54,989 nucleotides of DNA from Spirirestis rafaelensis WJT71-NPBG6 (GCA_019359015.1 JAHHID010000049.1:1-54989), one strand, 5' to 3'; counted from the stretch's first letter, positions 10,143 through 20,258 are shown. Numbers and translations: made by a program. The notes: generated by a model from the letters alone, not told the origin.

Positions 10143-11324
10143 TTATTTGCAAAATCTCTGAATTTCCTCAATTAATTGGTCGATTTCTGATTCTAGTGTA
10201 AAGTAATGGACGCAGGCGCGTACACAATCTGGATTGGCAATTGTTCGAGTTAGCACCTTTTGTGACTCTAAAAAATTTACCAGCTGCATGCTGGCTTGGG
10301 GTTTGTTATTTGTCAGTTGAAATGAGACTAAACCGGTTTCTGGTGGGGAAGTTAGCAAACATTTGACATCGGATAGCGTCGCCAAACTTCGCCAAAGGAA
10401 CTCACTCAAACGGCGAATTTCCTGATAACGTTGTTCAGCTGTTCCCCATTCGTGATGGATAGCGATCGCTTCCCTTAAACCAGCATAAAGCGGATAATCT
10501 GAAGTAGCCACTTCATAGCGTCGTCCATCTGGATGCCAATCTTCTGGGTTACCTTGACTATCTGTGGCAAAGCTACGCCAACCAATAAAAGTCGGTTTCA
10601 AGCTTTCTCTTACTTCGGGTCGCACATACAAACCACCCACACCCGCAGGACCACACAACCACTTGTGAGCTGTAAAAGCATAAAAATCTGCCCCCAATTC
10701 TGTTAAATTCAAAGGCATTGAGCCGACAGACTGTGCCGCATCTACGAGAATTCTTACATTTTTCTGTGTGCACACTTCCACAATTTTGTCAAGTGATAAA
10801 AGTTGACCCGTATTCCAGAGGATGTGACTCAACACCAGTAGACGAGTATTGGGGCGTAAGTGTTGGGCAATCACATCAACGGGATCGCCTTCATTTAAAG
10901 TTGCCATTACAGGACAAGTGGTAATTTCTACTTTTAACCTGCGCCCAATTTCCTGTGCGATCGCCACAATCCCATGATGTTCGCAGTCTGTAAGCAGCAT
11001 ATGGTCGCCGGCTTGCCATTCAAGACCCCACATAGCAATATTGCAACCTACAGTTACATCCTCCGTGAGAGAGATTGTTTGGGGTGGTACATTTAATTCC
11101 GACGCGATCGCATCTTTTACCGCTTTTTCTTCCCGTACAAGCCAGCGATATGCCTCAGCGCCAAAAGGACCTATATGCTGAATATGTGCTTGGGATAAAG
11201 CGATCGCGTCCAACGCCCTTTGCGGCATCGGTCCTTGTCCCCCATAGTTAAAATAAGTCTTATTAGCTAAAGCTGGAAATTGCTGACGATGGCGATGCAA
11301 CTCAATTTGTGCTGTAGAAACCAT
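10143..11324 (-). CDS. Cystine/cysteine lyase, C-DES type (PLP, class V)
   Basis: A 393-residue PLP enzyme of aminotransferase class V. It closely resembles Synechocystis C-DES, which cleaves L-cystine to cysteine persulfide, pyruvate and ammonia and can feed Fe-S assembly. Seen: TYFNYGGQGPMPQRAL near the N-terminus, LTDCEHHGI, DAAQSVGS, the PLP-lysine motif FYAFTAHKWLCGPAGVGGLYV, and a C-terminal TIANPDCVRACVHYF like the lyase. An alternative is a generic cysteine desulfurase. The open frame continues to 11423, but that part is encoded by STRR repeats and is not family-like, so ATG 11324 is preferred. Divergent from the gene at 11483. Confidence 0.85.
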   Translation of the reverse strand: MVSTAQIELHRHRQQFPALANKTYFNYGGQGPMPQRALDAIALSQAHIQHIGPFGAEAYRWLVREEKAVKDAIASELNVPPQTISLTEDVTVGCNIAMWGLEWQAGDHMLLTDCEHHGIVAIAQEIGRRLKVEITTCPVMATLNEGDPVDVIAQHLRPNTRLLVLSHILWNTGQLLSLDKIVEVCTQKNVRILVDAAQSVGSMPLNLTELGADFYAFTAHKWLCGPAGVGGLYVRPEVRESLKPTFIGWRSFATDSQGNPEDWHPDGRRYEVATSDYPLYAGLREAIAIHHEWGTAEQRYQEIRRLSEFLWRSLATLSDVKCLLTSPPETGLVSFQLTNNKPQASMQLVNFLESQKVLTRTIANPDCVRACVHYFTLESEIDQLIEEIQRFCK

Positions 11325-11482
11325 ATCGATTTTAGATTTTAGATTTTGGATTGATAATAATTGGCATTTCTCCCCCTTGCCCACTCCCCCACTCTTCCGC
11401 TCTCCCGCTCTCTCCCCTCTCATCCCAAACAGCTCTTGCTTAGATTACTCCGATTAGCGCTAATTCTTGCTAGCTTAAAAGA

Positions 11483-12958
11483 ATGTTAATTAATGCTGAA
11501 CATCTGCTGCAATACCAACGGTGTAAGCGGCGACCTTTTTTAGATATTTACGGTGATAAAAAGCAGCGAGATCCCGCCAATGACTTGCTGCGAAAATTGC
11601 ATGTAGATAAAATCGCTCATCAACAGAGTATTTTGACACCCTTGAGTTATCACGAACCTGATTATCCTTATGGAGACTGGGAGGCTGGGGCAAAGGGTAC
11701 TTTAGAATTGATGCAGCAAGGCGTAGATTGCATTTATAAAGGAGTGTTGCTAATTACTTATGGTGAAGAATACACCCTGCTTTCGCGTCCCGATTTACTC
11801 TTCAAACAGCCAGGACAGTCAAGTTTTGGAGATTGGATGTATGTGCCGACGACTATTGAACTAGGTAAGCGTCCCAAACAAGAATATCAAGTTTCGGCAG
11901 CATTCCACGCTCAGGTGTTAGCGACGGTGCAAGGTGTTGAACCTGAAGCCGCTTGGTTAATATTGCGTACTAAAATGACGAGCTATGAGGTGGAGTTATC
12001 TAAATGGACACCGCAAATGCAGGAAATTTTAGAAGAGTTTATTCAAACTTTAGAATCACCCGCAGCGCCAGAGGTATTTATTGCCCGCCAAAAATGTAAT
12101 CTTTGTCATTGGTACAGTAGTTGTTATGCGATCGCTCATTCTGAAAAACACCTCTCACTATTACCAGGAGTCACACCCCTTCGCTACACTCAACTCCAAG
12201 CACTTTCGATTACCACAGTAGAATCATTAGCTAAAACTCTTCCAAGCGAACTAGAAAATTTGGTTGGGTTTGACAGCGAAGTAGCGCTGAAAATGGTAGT
12301 GCAAGCTGAATCTGTAGTCAAAAATCGTCCGTATATCTTACCCTACGCTATACCAACAGAAGATATCAGATTTACAGCGCCTATCGAGATTTACTTTGAT
12401 ATTGAAGCGCAGCCAGACTTGCATTTAGATTATCTCTTAGGAGTTTTAGTAGTTGACAAACAAGCCAACACTGAAAAATTTTATTCATTCTTGGCAGAAA
12501 AACCAGAGGAAGAAGAATTAATTTGGCAGCAATTTTTACAATTGGTTTGGCAATATCCTGAAGCGCCAATTTATCATTTCTGTGTTTACGAATTTGATAC
12601 AGTCAAACGACTGGCGAGACTTTACCAGACTCCGCAGCGAGATGTAGCACCCGTACTGAATCGATTTGTGGATGTATATGAAGAGTTAATACAAAGTGTG
12701 GCATTGCCGATAGAAAGCTATGCCTTGAAAGCGATCGCTAAATGGTTAGGATTTGAGTGGCGTGATTCAGATGCCAGTGGTGCTAAGTGCATTTACTGGT
12801 ACGATCAGTGGTTAGAAACAGGCGATCGGACTTCACTAGAAATTATCCAACGCTACAACGAAGATGACTGTCGTGCCACCCGCAATGTTAAAGAGTGGCT
12901 AGCTAACTTTTTTCAAAATGAGTATTATTTTCGCCAACATAGAATTCTTTCTAATTAA
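11483..12958 (+). CDS. TM0106-family RecB-like nuclease
   Basis: A 491-residue protein with two nuclease-like modules. The N-terminal RecB/PD-(D/E)XK part has SRPDLLF (Asp about 103), TTIELGKR (E-x-x-K type, about 124-131) and a QxxxY-like helix. Cys14 plus Cys205, Cys208 and Cys214 match the one-plus-three cysteine arrangement of the Fe-S RecB/Cas4-type nucleases. The C-terminal part resembles an RNase H-like 3'-5' exonuclease: IYFDIEAQ (DxE), HFCVYEFDT and YNEDDCRATRNV. Probably acts in DNA repair, but the substrate is unknown. ATG 11483 begins at the family's usual LINAEHLLQYQRCKRRPF start. Confidence 0.88.
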   Translation: MLINAEHLLQYQRCKRRPFLDIYGDKKQRDPANDLLRKLHVDKIAHQQSILTPLSYHEPDYPYGDWEAGAKGTLELMQQGVDCIYKGVLLITYGEEYTLLSRPDLLFKQPGQSSFGDWMYVPTTIELGKRPKQEYQVSAAFHAQVLATVQGVEPEAAWLILRTKMTSYEVELSKWTPQMQEILEEFIQTLESPAAPEVFIARQKCNLCHWYSSCYAIAHSEKHLSLLPGVTPLRYTQLQALSITTVESLAKTLPSELENLVGFDSEVALKMVVQAESVVKNRPYILPYAIPTEDIRFTAPIEIYFDIEAQPDLHLDYLLGVLVVDKQANTEKFYSFLAEKPEEEELIWQQFLQLVWQYPEAPIYHFCVYEFDTVKRLARLYQTPQRDVAPVLNRFVDVYEELIQSVALPIESYALKAIAKWLGFEWRDSDASGAKCIYWYDQWLETGDRTSLEIIQRYNEDDCRATRNVKEWLANFFQNEYYFRQHRILSN

Positions 12959-13170
12959 GCGCTAATTACTAAATAGGTAGCCGTAAATAAAGGAATCTTA
13001 GTAGTAAGGGGATCAAAACCCTTAGCAAAAGCCAAGAGCGAAAATAGAGTTCACTATGAACAAAAATATTTTTTTTATTTACTTATACTTACGTACGTTA
13101 ATAGTAGATATTGCTTAATAGCTATTTATGATATCCTCTTTGTGGTTTTGACATTTCACAATAGCTTCCC

Positions 13171-14364
13171 ATGCAGCTAATTAAAAAAACTTTCACCTTG
13201 CCGCAATTAATTTACTTTTTTATCCCAATTATTGTCATCAGCATCTTATTCTTTTTCCATAATTTACCCATCAACGCAGTCGAAATAACAGACATAGATT
13301 TTATCGGGCAAGCTACTTTACCAAATAATATAAGTTTTCAAAACACCACCATCGGGGGATTATCAGGAATTACATACGACCCCAAAAAAAACCTTTATTA
13401 CGCCATATCTGATGACCGTGGTAAAAAAGCTCCAGCGCGATTTTACACCCTAAAAATAGATTTGAGCAAAGGTAAATTGACAAATGGTAGCGTTGTTCCG
13501 GTAAGTGTTACCACATTGTTAAACGAAAATGGTCAGAAGTTTAACCCTGGTGAGACCGATACAGAAGGTATTGCTTTAACTAGTCAAGATACTGTATTTA
13601 TTTCTTCTGAAGGGGATGTTAATCAATTAATCAATCCTTTCATTAAAGAATTTGCATTGCCTTCTGGCAAAGAAATTACAACATTATCAATTTCTAAAAA
13701 GTTTTTACCAGACAAAAATGGTAAGCAAGGTATTCGTAAAAACTTAGGGTTTGAAAGTCTTACCATCACACCCAATGAAAAGAATTTGTTTACAGCTACC
13801 GAAAACGCATTAATTCAAGATGGTTCAGAAGCAAAACCAAATACTAGTAGTCCTTGCCGTATTTTGCAATATAACCTACTCACTAAGCAGCTAGAAAAAG
13901 AATTTCTTTATCAAACTGAACCAGTAACACCGCTTTTGGATATTTCTAAACATTTTGCTAGCGGTTTACCTGATTTACTTGCTGTTGATAATCGAGGTAA
14001 CTTCCTTAGTTTAGAGCGGGCTTTTACAGGCTTAGGATTTTATATTGCTTTATTTCAGGTTTCCTTAGAAGAAGCCGATGACATTCACAATATTGACAGT
14101 ATGAAGCAAGCTGATACAAAAAACATTAAACCAGTTCAGAAAAAACTACTATTAGATTTAAGAAAATTAGACGTGTTGCTAGACAACATTGAAGGTTTAA
14201 CTTTTGGTTCAAAACTACCTGATGGACAGCCCTCATTAATTCTTGTCAGCGACAACAATTTCAATTCTGTGCAACGCACTCAAATACTAGCCTTTAGACT
14301 CAAGATGGAACCAAGGCTTATCAGGTTACTACGTCGTTTAGTCCCGCCAAACTTCAAGCGTTAA
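13171..14364 (+). CDS. Secreted/anchored phytase-like esterase-fold protein
   Basis: A 397-residue protein with an N-terminal hydrophobic segment (about residues 10-36) acting as signal peptide or anchor, so it works outside the cytoplasm. The body belongs to the family called 'esterase-like activity of phytase': GGLSGITYDPKKNLYYAISDDRG, DTEGIALTSQDTVFISSEGD, GFESLTITPNEKNLFTATEN and a late LDNIEGLTFG. This is a beta-propeller-like architecture with acidic clusters suited to calcium and phosphoester binding. Possible role in phosphate scavenging, not proven. No partner gene nearby. Confidence 0.82.
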   Translation: MQLIKKTFTLPQLIYFFIPIIVISILFFFHNLPINAVEITDIDFIGQATLPNNISFQNTTIGGLSGITYDPKKNLYYAISDDRGKKAPARFYTLKIDLSKGKLTNGSVVPVSVTTLLNENGQKFNPGETDTEGIALTSQDTVFISSEGDVNQLINPFIKEFALPSGKEITTLSISKKFLPDKNGKQGIRKNLGFESLTITPNEKNLFTATENALIQDGSEAKPNTSSPCRILQYNLLTKQLEKEFLYQTEPVTPLLDISKHFASGLPDLLAVDNRGNFLSLERAFTGLGFYIALFQVSLEEADDIHNIDSMKQADTKNIKPVQKKLLLDLRKLDVLLDNIEGLTFGSKLPDGQPSLILVSDNNFNSVQRTQILAFRLKMEPRLIRLLRRLVPPNFKR

Positions 14365-15116
14365 CTGCTGCGTCGTCTTAGAATACCTAATGTTGAATTT
14401 GTTTTGAGAATGTCTTTAGCATCCTGCCAAGAAATAAATGCCCAGCCCTTCTCTTCTCTAGGAGAGGCAGCCCCAACCAGACCAAGGCGAACAGGTTCAT
14501 CAGTACGAAAGAAGGAAACCCTTGCGGGTTCGGGGGTGACGCTCCTTCGTCGCTACCGCTGCGCTAACGTAATCGACGGGAAGCGGAGCCACTGCGCTAT
14601 CGCGGCGAGCCGCTCTTGTTGCAAGTGGCATCCAAGACTGCGACCCTTGGGCTAACTCCGGACAAATGTGGACAGCCTTCTTCTGAGTTAGTCGTGGGGT
14701 ATTGAGGATCTTTAATACAAGGCTGTCCACATTTGTCTATTTTTTATGAAACCCCCTCACCGACCCCTTTCGACTCCCAACACCCTCAAACCTAGCTCTT
14801 CAACACCCACGATAAGGTAATCACACGGCTGGGTATTTATTTTTATCGATCACTCTTACTGTAAATATGAGGTAATTTAATTAACATTATGTTTTTTTTA
14901 CGTATAATTTCTCATCCGCATAGCTTAAGAAATATGTTACACAATGTTTAGAAACTTTTACATAGAGCGGAAGCCTGAACTTATCAAAAGTTCACCTTTA
15001 TTTGTATTATTTTCCATCTCACCTAATTGAGCCTATAAAATACTTTATCTTTTAATCAGATAAGATTAGGTATTAAAAAGAATCTTTTATTAATTTTTTC
15101 TTAAAAACATATTTTT
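14365..15116. other. 752-base gene-free stretch with repeats
   Basis: No credible gene. 14470-14640 is filled with iterated cyanobacterial repeat units (GCTACCGCTGCGCTAACG and relatives). 14644-14755 is copy 1 of the long-armed hairpin element. The remainder is strongly AT-rich and is the upstream region of the first kinase. Confidence 0.6.
14644..14755. repeat. Long-armed inverted-repeat element, copy 1
   Basis: Left arm GACAAATGTGGACAGCCTT (14661-14679) and right arm AAGGCTGTCCACATTTGTC (14719-14737) are perfect reverse complements over 19 bases, with a 39-base loop. The flanks CCCTTGGGCTAACTCCG on the left and TATGAAACCCC-like sequence on the right are shared with copies at 34587 and 36825. 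This is a short copy lacking the inner hairpin of the other two. Confidence 0.85.
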
Positions 15117-16742
15117 ATGGTAGCCAATAAATTTAATAATATGGTAACGCCAAAAAAAGAATTAGATGTTTATATAGGAAAATTTTTAAATAATCGATAT
15201 TTAATTAGAGATTTAATTGGCAAAGGTGGTATGGGTAGAGTTTACCTAGCCGAAGATGCTGCAAAAGGTGGGATGGCAGTTGCAGTCAAAATTCTATCGT
15301 TGAGTCTGGTAAATGACCAAATGTCCCAGCGCTTTATTAGAGAAATTTTTATTGGTGCTCAATTAGGTCGCAAAAGTAAACATATTGTCCGAATGTTGAG
15401 CTACGGAATTACCGAACAAAAAGTTCCCTTCTGTGTAATGGAATATCTTCCAGGTAAAAATTTAAAAAAAATTTTACAAAATCAAATATTAACAATAAAG
15501 CAGTTTATAGATTTTTGTCATCAAATTTGTTTAGGGTTACAGTGCGCTCATCAAGGTATCAGCCTCAAAGGACAGGTTTATCCGGTTATTCACCGAGATA
15601 TTAAACCAGAAAACATATTTATAGTTGAAGATGCCAAAGCTGGAGCAATAGCAAAAATTCTTGATTTTGGTATTGCCAATTTTTTAACAGAGTGTGGTGG
15701 TGTGACACTTACAGATTCTTTTATTGGCAGTTTACCTTACTGTTCTCCAGAATACATAGAAGGACGTAAACTGCTGGATATGCGTTCTGATATTTATAGT
15801 TTAGGAGTGTTAATGTTTGAGATGCTAACAGGCAAGCATCCATTCTACACAACAAGCCAATTATTTAGTACTTGGTATCAGGCTCACCACTTTGAAATAC
15901 CACCAAGCTTTGATAAAGTGAATACTGAAGCTAAAATTCCCCATAAATTAGAAGAATTAGTAATAAGTTGTTTAGCTAAAAATCCAAGCGATCGCCCACA
16001 AGATATTAGCCAAATATTAATAACATTAGAAACAGTAAAAACACAGATAAATGATAAAAGCTTCAATAGTAGCAATTGCTTGGAAAGTTCATATACCTTG
16101 CAATTAATACCTTTTATCTCAATATCAGAAAAAAATTGCTTGCACCAAGTTTGGCCTACAAATAAACCAATTAGCATAATTGGTTTTCCACATTTACTAG
16201 ATACTAGTCAAGGAACTATGCCAACTTTTTGGGCAATGTTACCTAAAAAAGAAATTAGCAAATTTTTAGATGAAACAAACGGCACTGAGTTTATATCTAA
16301 AATGAATCTCTATCCAATGATATTATGGACAACGGTTTTATATAATGCCGATTTGCCTTTAACACGGTGGTTGTCTTATTTATTGGATATGAAAGATAGT
16401 AGAGGACAAAAAATAGCGCAGATATTAGCAGAGACTGGCTACTATCATCTGCTATTTTTTGCTTTTGAAGAACCAACTAGTTGCCTTCATGTCAAGACTT
16501 TAACTCTCACTGCTAGCCAGCGTCAGCAACTTGCAGATTGGTTAGAGCTTAGTCAAAATTCCTCTGAAGTTATTAATTTTAATCAAGCTAAAGTTATTCT
16601 TAAAGCAGAGTACGAAAAGATTAAACCAGAAATTTTACGAAAGTTAGCACTCAATCAAAATCACAGCAAAGTCAATGTTAAAAAAAGCCTATCTAAAGTA
16701 TTTTCTAATTTAGTTAAAAATGTATTAAAACCGGAAAACTAG
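15117..16742 (+). CDS. Serine/threonine protein kinase 1
   Basis: A 541-residue Hanks-type kinase. The kinase domain spans about residues 28-310: G-loop GKGGMGRV (35-42), VAVK (Lys58), catalytic IHRDIKPENI (HRD at 159-161), LDFG (183-185) and GSLPYCSPE in the activation segment. All key residues are present, so it should be active. Residues about 340-510 form a second domain with no family I know; it is shared with the next gene and includes FPHLLD, PMILWTTVLYN, LLDMK and LLFFAFEEPTSCLHV. No transmembrane helix. ATG 15117 is followed by a second in-frame ATG at residue 9. Kinase 2 starts 58 bases downstream. Confidence 0.92.
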   Translation: MVANKFNNMVTPKKELDVYIGKFLNNRYLIRDLIGKGGMGRVYLAEDAAKGGMAVAVKILSLSLVNDQMSQRFIREIFIGAQLGRKSKHIVRMLSYGITEQKVPFCVMEYLPGKNLKKILQNQILTIKQFIDFCHQICLGLQCAHQGISLKGQVYPVIHRDIKPENIFIVEDAKAGAIAKILDFGIANFLTECGGVTLTDSFIGSLPYCSPEYIEGRKLLDMRSDIYSLGVLMFEMLTGKHPFYTTSQLFSTWYQAHHFEIPPSFDKVNTEAKIPHKLEELVISCLAKNPSDRPQDISQILITLETVKTQINDKSFNSSNCLESSYTLQLIPFISISEKNCLHQVWPTNKPISIIGFPHLLDTSQGTMPTFWAMLPKKEISKFLDETNGTEFISKMNLYPMILWTTVLYNADLPLTRWLSYLLDMKDSRGQKIAQILAETGYYHLLFFAFEEPTSCLHVKTLTLTASQRQQLADWLELSQNSSEVINFNQAKVILKAEYEKIKPEILRKLALNQNHSKVNVKKSLSKVFSNLVKNVLKPEN

Positions 16743-16800
16743 GATAAATGAGTTAGATAAAATTTAATTTTTCACTTGCGAAAATGCAGAGGCTTGAAAA

Positions 16801-18420
16801 GTGAATAAAAGTGCATTTACTTATTCAAATAAGACTGAATTACTTGCAAATCGTTATAAACTTAAGCAGTTAATTGGCAAGGGAGGTATGGGTGAGGTAT
16901 TTTTAGCTTCGGACATGTTGTTAGGGGGAATACCAGTTGCTATAAAGTTCCTTTCTCAAACAGTTTCAAATCCTCGGCTCCAAGAACACTTTGCCCGTGA
17001 AGCTCGTACTTGTGCAGTTTTAAGTCAAAAAAGCCTACATATAGTCCGGGCACATGATTATGGCGTGAGTGAACAAGGCAAACCATTTTACGTGATGGAA
17101 TATCTGTGCGGCAAGACTTTAAAGGATTTAATTCCTATACCTTTGACGATGTTTATTACTCTTTTCCGGCAGATTTGTTTGGGTTTACAATGCGCTCATG
17201 AAGGAATTAATATTGACGGAAAAATTTATCAGCTAGTTCATAAAGATATTAAACCAAGCAATATATTAGTTATACCCGATCCGATATTAGGTCAGTTAGC
17301 AAAAATTTTAGACTTCGGAATTGCTAAATTTTTAAGTTCTTCAGGAACAACCAGCACAAATAAGGGGTTTAATGGTACTTTGTCCTACTCTTCCCCGGAA
17401 CAATTAGAAGGAGAAAAATTAGATAATCGCTCTGATATTTATAGTTTGGGTGTAACAATGTATGAAATGCTTACAGGTAAAAAACCCTGGCAGCCAGAAA
17501 CACACTTATTCGGGGCATGGTATAAAGCACATCACTTTGAAGCCCCAAGAGCGATCGCCGATGTTAATCTCAACCTCAAATTGCCCAAAGAGCTAGATGA
17601 TTTAATCATGGCTTGTCTTGCCAAAGCACCAAGCTCACGTCCTCAAAATATCAGCCAAGTCCTAAATATCTTAGAAAAACTAGATCAGTCTACTTATCTC
17701 GGCTTGCCTAGGACTTTAATAAAAGCAGGGTCCACTGCTAGCATCAGTTCCTTATCCCCCCCATCTCACACCACATCGCTCAAACTCCTCAACCCCCGCA
17801 CCTTTCGTGTGGCTCCCCCTTTCCCCCTCTCTCCCATCTCTCCACCCCTTCCCTTGGGTTCTGGCTTACCTTTAATAGTAGAAAAAGCCTATCGTCAACT
17901 ATTTTGGCCCCAAGACAAACCAATCCAGGAAATTGTTTTTCCCCAACTTCTGAACGTTGAACAACGATTCGCAGCACTATTGCTGATGATGTCTAAAAAA
18001 CAAATAAGCAGCCGCGCTTTTTGTACTCGTTACAACCAATTTATCTTTGTCACATCTCCACACCCGATGCTGCTGTGGTTGACTGTGCTTTATAACAAAG
18101 GACTCGAACCCAAGTGGCTTCCTTGTTACCTGGATATGCAAAATCCTCAAAATCAGAAATTAGTGTCTTCATTGGCTGAAAATGAACGCTACCCTGTGAT
18201 TTTCTTTACTTTGGAAGCACCCCATTCCTGCGCCAATGTGATTACTAGTCGCATCGATCCAACTCAGCGACAAATGTTGAAAACCTGGGTAGAACATAGT
18301 CAAAGTTTACCACCCTCATCTTTGCCCCAGTTGAGTAAAAACCTCTTAAAACAAGAGTATAAAAAATTGCAATCCCATATATTGCGGCATCTGACATCAC
18401 AGCCAAAGATAGGGCATTAG
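16801..18420 (+). CDS. Serine/threonine protein kinase 2 (HKD variant)
   Basis: A 539-residue paralogue of the kinase at 15117, starting with GTG. G-loop GKGGMGEV (26-33), VAIK (Lys49), catalytic LVHKDIKPSNI and LDFG (171-173) are present. The catalytic loop reads HKD (147-149) rather than HRD, as in so-called non-RD kinases, suggesting activation without the usual loop-phosphate contact. The shared C-terminal domain (FPQLLN, PMLLWLTVLYN, YLDMQN, VIFFTLEAPHSCANV) follows a proline-rich linker at about residues 315-360, encoded by STRR-like DNA and absent from kinase 1. Probably co-transcribed with kinase 1. Confidence 0.92.
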   Translation: MNKSAFTYSNKTELLANRYKLKQLIGKGGMGEVFLASDMLLGGIPVAIKFLSQTVSNPRLQEHFAREARTCAVLSQKSLHIVRAHDYGVSEQGKPFYVMEYLCGKTLKDLIPIPLTMFITLFRQICLGLQCAHEGINIDGKIYQLVHKDIKPSNILVIPDPILGQLAKILDFGIAKFLSSSGTTSTNKGFNGTLSYSSPEQLEGEKLDNRSDIYSLGVTMYEMLTGKKPWQPETHLFGAWYKAHHFEAPRAIADVNLNLKLPKELDDLIMACLAKAPSSRPQNISQVLNILEKLDQSTYLGLPRTLIKAGSTASISSLSPPSHTTSLKLLNPRTFRVAPPFPLSPISPPLPLGSGLPLIVEKAYRQLFWPQDKPIQEIVFPQLLNVEQRFAALLLMMSKKQISSRAFCTRYNQFIFVTSPHPMLLWLTVLYNKGLEPKWLPCYLDMQNPQNQKLVSSLAENERYPVIFFTLEAPHSCANVITSRIDPTQRQMLKTWVEHSQSLPPSSLPQLSKNLLKQEYKKLQSHILRHLTSQPKIGH

Positions 18421-18565
18421 GCATAGGGAATAGGGATTTTCTTCAGGGTAAAGGACTCATGTGAAGAAGTAATTTTAAATAACTCCCTCCCTTTCCCCTC
18501 CGTCTTGCGAGCGTGCCCAATTCCCAATTACCATGAACTAACAAATAACTCATTTAGAAAAAAGC

Positions 18566-18594
18566 TTGACAAACAAGCAGAAAATAGGCACAAT
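18566..18594 (+). promoter_or_regulatory. Sigma-70-type promoter of tRNA-Asp
   Basis: TTGACA at 18566-18571 and CACAAT at 18589-18594 are separated by 17 bases. The start site would fall near 18601, about 12 bases before the mature tRNA. The perfect -35 box and ideal spacing make this the clearest promoter in the window. Confidence 0.7.
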
Positions 18595-18612
18595 AGGGAA
18601 GCTTGGAATTAA

Positions 18613-18686
18613 GGGACTGTAGTTCAATTGGTTAGAGCACCGCCCTGTCACGGCGGAAGTTGCGGGTTCGAGCCCCGTCAGTCCCG
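18613..18686 (+). tRNA. tRNA-Asp (GTC)
   Basis: A full cloverleaf of 74 bases. The acceptor GGGACTG pairs with CAGTCCC, followed by discriminator G. The anticodon arm CCGCC-CTGTCAC-GGCGG carries GTC, reading Asp codons. The T-arm is GCGGG-TTCGAGC-CCCGT, and the D-arm holds the usual AGTTCAATTGGTTAGAGC pattern. CCA is not encoded. It lies just upstream of gltX and may be read into it. Confidence 0.96.
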
Positions 18687-18765
18687 TTAAATTAGTTTAG
18701 ATTGAGTATAAAAAATATTAAATCTAAGCTACATTAATCATGCTTTAGCGAAGAGAGAATTTGCT

Positions 18766-20208
18766 GTGACTGTCAGAGTGCGTATTGCTCCGAGTCCAAC
18801 TGGGAATTTGCATATTGGTACGGCGAGAACCGCTGTATTTAACTGGTTATTTGCCCGTCACCAAGGCGGCAAATTTATTCTGAGAATTGAAGATACAGAT
18901 ATCGAGCGATCGCGTCCGGAATACACCGAAAATATCCTGGAGGGACTGCGGTGGTTAGGACTAAATTGGGATGAAGGACCATTTTTCCAGTCCGAACGCC
19001 TGGATATCTACAAAGAAGCAGTCAAAAGCTTGCTAGATAAACAGTTGGCTTATCGCTGCTACACCACCTCCGAAGAACTAGAGGCTTTGCGAGAGGGTCA
19101 AAAAGCCAGAAACGAGGCTCCCCGATACGACAACCGTCATCGCAACCTCACCCCTGAACAACAAGCAGCTTTTGAGGCAGAAGGACGTAGCTTTGTAATT
19201 CGCTTCAAAATTGAAGACGACCGGGAAATTGTTTGGAATGACCTGGTACGGGGAAACATGAGTTGGCAAGGCAGCGATTTGGGTGGTGATATGGTCATCG
19301 CTCGTGCCGCAGAAGATGGAATTGGTCAGCCACTGTACAATTTTGCAGTTGTGGTTGATGACATGGATATGCAAATCAGCCACGTCATTCGAGGAGAAGA
19401 CCACATTGCCAATACAGCCAAACAAATTCTGCTTTATGAAGCCTTTGACGCAAAAGTTCCAGAATTTGCCCACACACCCCTAATTTTGAACATCGATGGG
19501 CGCAAGCTTTCCAAACGGGACGGTGTTACTTCCATCTTTGACTTCAAGCAAATGGGTTTCACCCCCGAAGCTTTAGTCAATTACATGACCTTATTGGGTT
19601 GGTCGGCTCCAGACTCAACGCAGGAAATCTTCACCTTAGAAGAAGCCGCCAAGCAGTTTAGCTTTGAGCGTGTGAATAAAGCAGGCGCTAAATTTGACTG
19701 GGCAAAACTGGATTGGTTGAACAGTCAATATATCCACCCAATGCCAGTGGATAAATTGACAGATTTGATTATTCCCTATTGGGAGAAAGAAGGGTATAAA
19801 TTTGACCAAGGACGGGAACGTTCTTGGTTAGAGCAGCTAGTTACTTTAATTCAACCGAGTATGACTCGTTTGACAGATGCGGTAGCGATGAGCCAACTGT
19901 TTTTCAGCGAAACAGTACCATTTAGTGACGAGGCGATCGCTCAACTAAAGCAGGAAGGTGTTGCTGCTGCATTACAGGCAATTATCGTTGCTGTAGATAA
20001 TCAGCAACTAAGTGAATCTAGCGCCCAAGACATTATTAAACAGGTAGTGAAACAGCAAAACGTCAAGAAAGGTTTGGTAATGCGTAGTCTCCGTGCTGCC
20101 TTAACTGGAGATGTTCACGGTCCCGACCTGATTCAATCGTGGTTACTACTTAATCAGATTAATTTAGATAAGTCGCGCTTGACTGAGGCTATAGCAAAAG
20201 CTAATTAG
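18766..20208 (+). CDS. gltX: Glutamyl-tRNA synthetase
   Basis: A 480-residue class I synthetase charging tRNA-Glu, which also feeds tetrapyrrole (chlorophyll) synthesis through Glu-tRNA. The HIGH motif is [14 protein letters not shown] (about 9-22) and the KMSKS motif is [10 protein letters not shown] (about 243-252). The C-terminal anticodon-binding domain is complete, ending in [12 protein letters not shown]. The start is GTG at 18766, preceded by AGAGAGAA. In cyanobacteria the enzyme is probably non-discriminating, with Gln-tRNA completed by GatCAB; gatA lies in this same window. Confidence 0.97.
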   Translation: MTVRVRIAPSPTGNLHIGTARTAVFNWLFARHQGGKFILRIEDTDIERSRPEYTENILEGLRWLGLNWDEGPFFQSERLDIYKEAVKSLLDKQLAYRCYTTSEELEALREGQKARNEAPRYDNRHRNLTPEQQAAFEAEGRSFVIRFKIEDDREIVWNDLVRGNMSWQGSDLGGDMVIARAAEDGIGQPLYNFAVVVDDMDMQISHVIRGEDHIANTAKQILLYEAFDAKVPEFAHTPLILNIDGRKLSKRDGVTSIFDFKQMGFTPEALVNYMTLLGWSAPDSTQEIFTLEEAAKQFSFERVNKAGAKFDWAKLDWLNSQYIHPMPVDKLTDLIIPYWEKEGYKFDQGRERSWLEQLVTLIQPSMTRLTDAVAMSQLFFSETVPFSDEAIAQLKQEGVAAALQAIIVAVDNQQLSESSAQDIIKQVVKQQNVKKGLVMRSLRAALTGDVHGPDLIQSWLLLNQINLDKSRLTEAIAKAN

Positions 20209-20236
20209 CCATTCTTTGCATATAGTCGGAATTCTG

Positions 20237-20258
20237 GGGGCGGACGTTTGTACGCCCC
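20237..20258. repeat. Hairpin GGGGCG/CGCCCC after gltX
   Basis: GGGGCG (20237-20242) pairs with CGCCCC (20253-20258) around GACGTTTGTA. This is a common intergenic hairpin repeat in cyanobacteria. No T-run follows, so termination is uncertain. Confidence 0.5.

Noticed and set aside
14404-14730. Open frames on both strands in the kinase upstream region
   Set aside because: They are made of iterated repeats and the hairpin element; composition is not protein-like.
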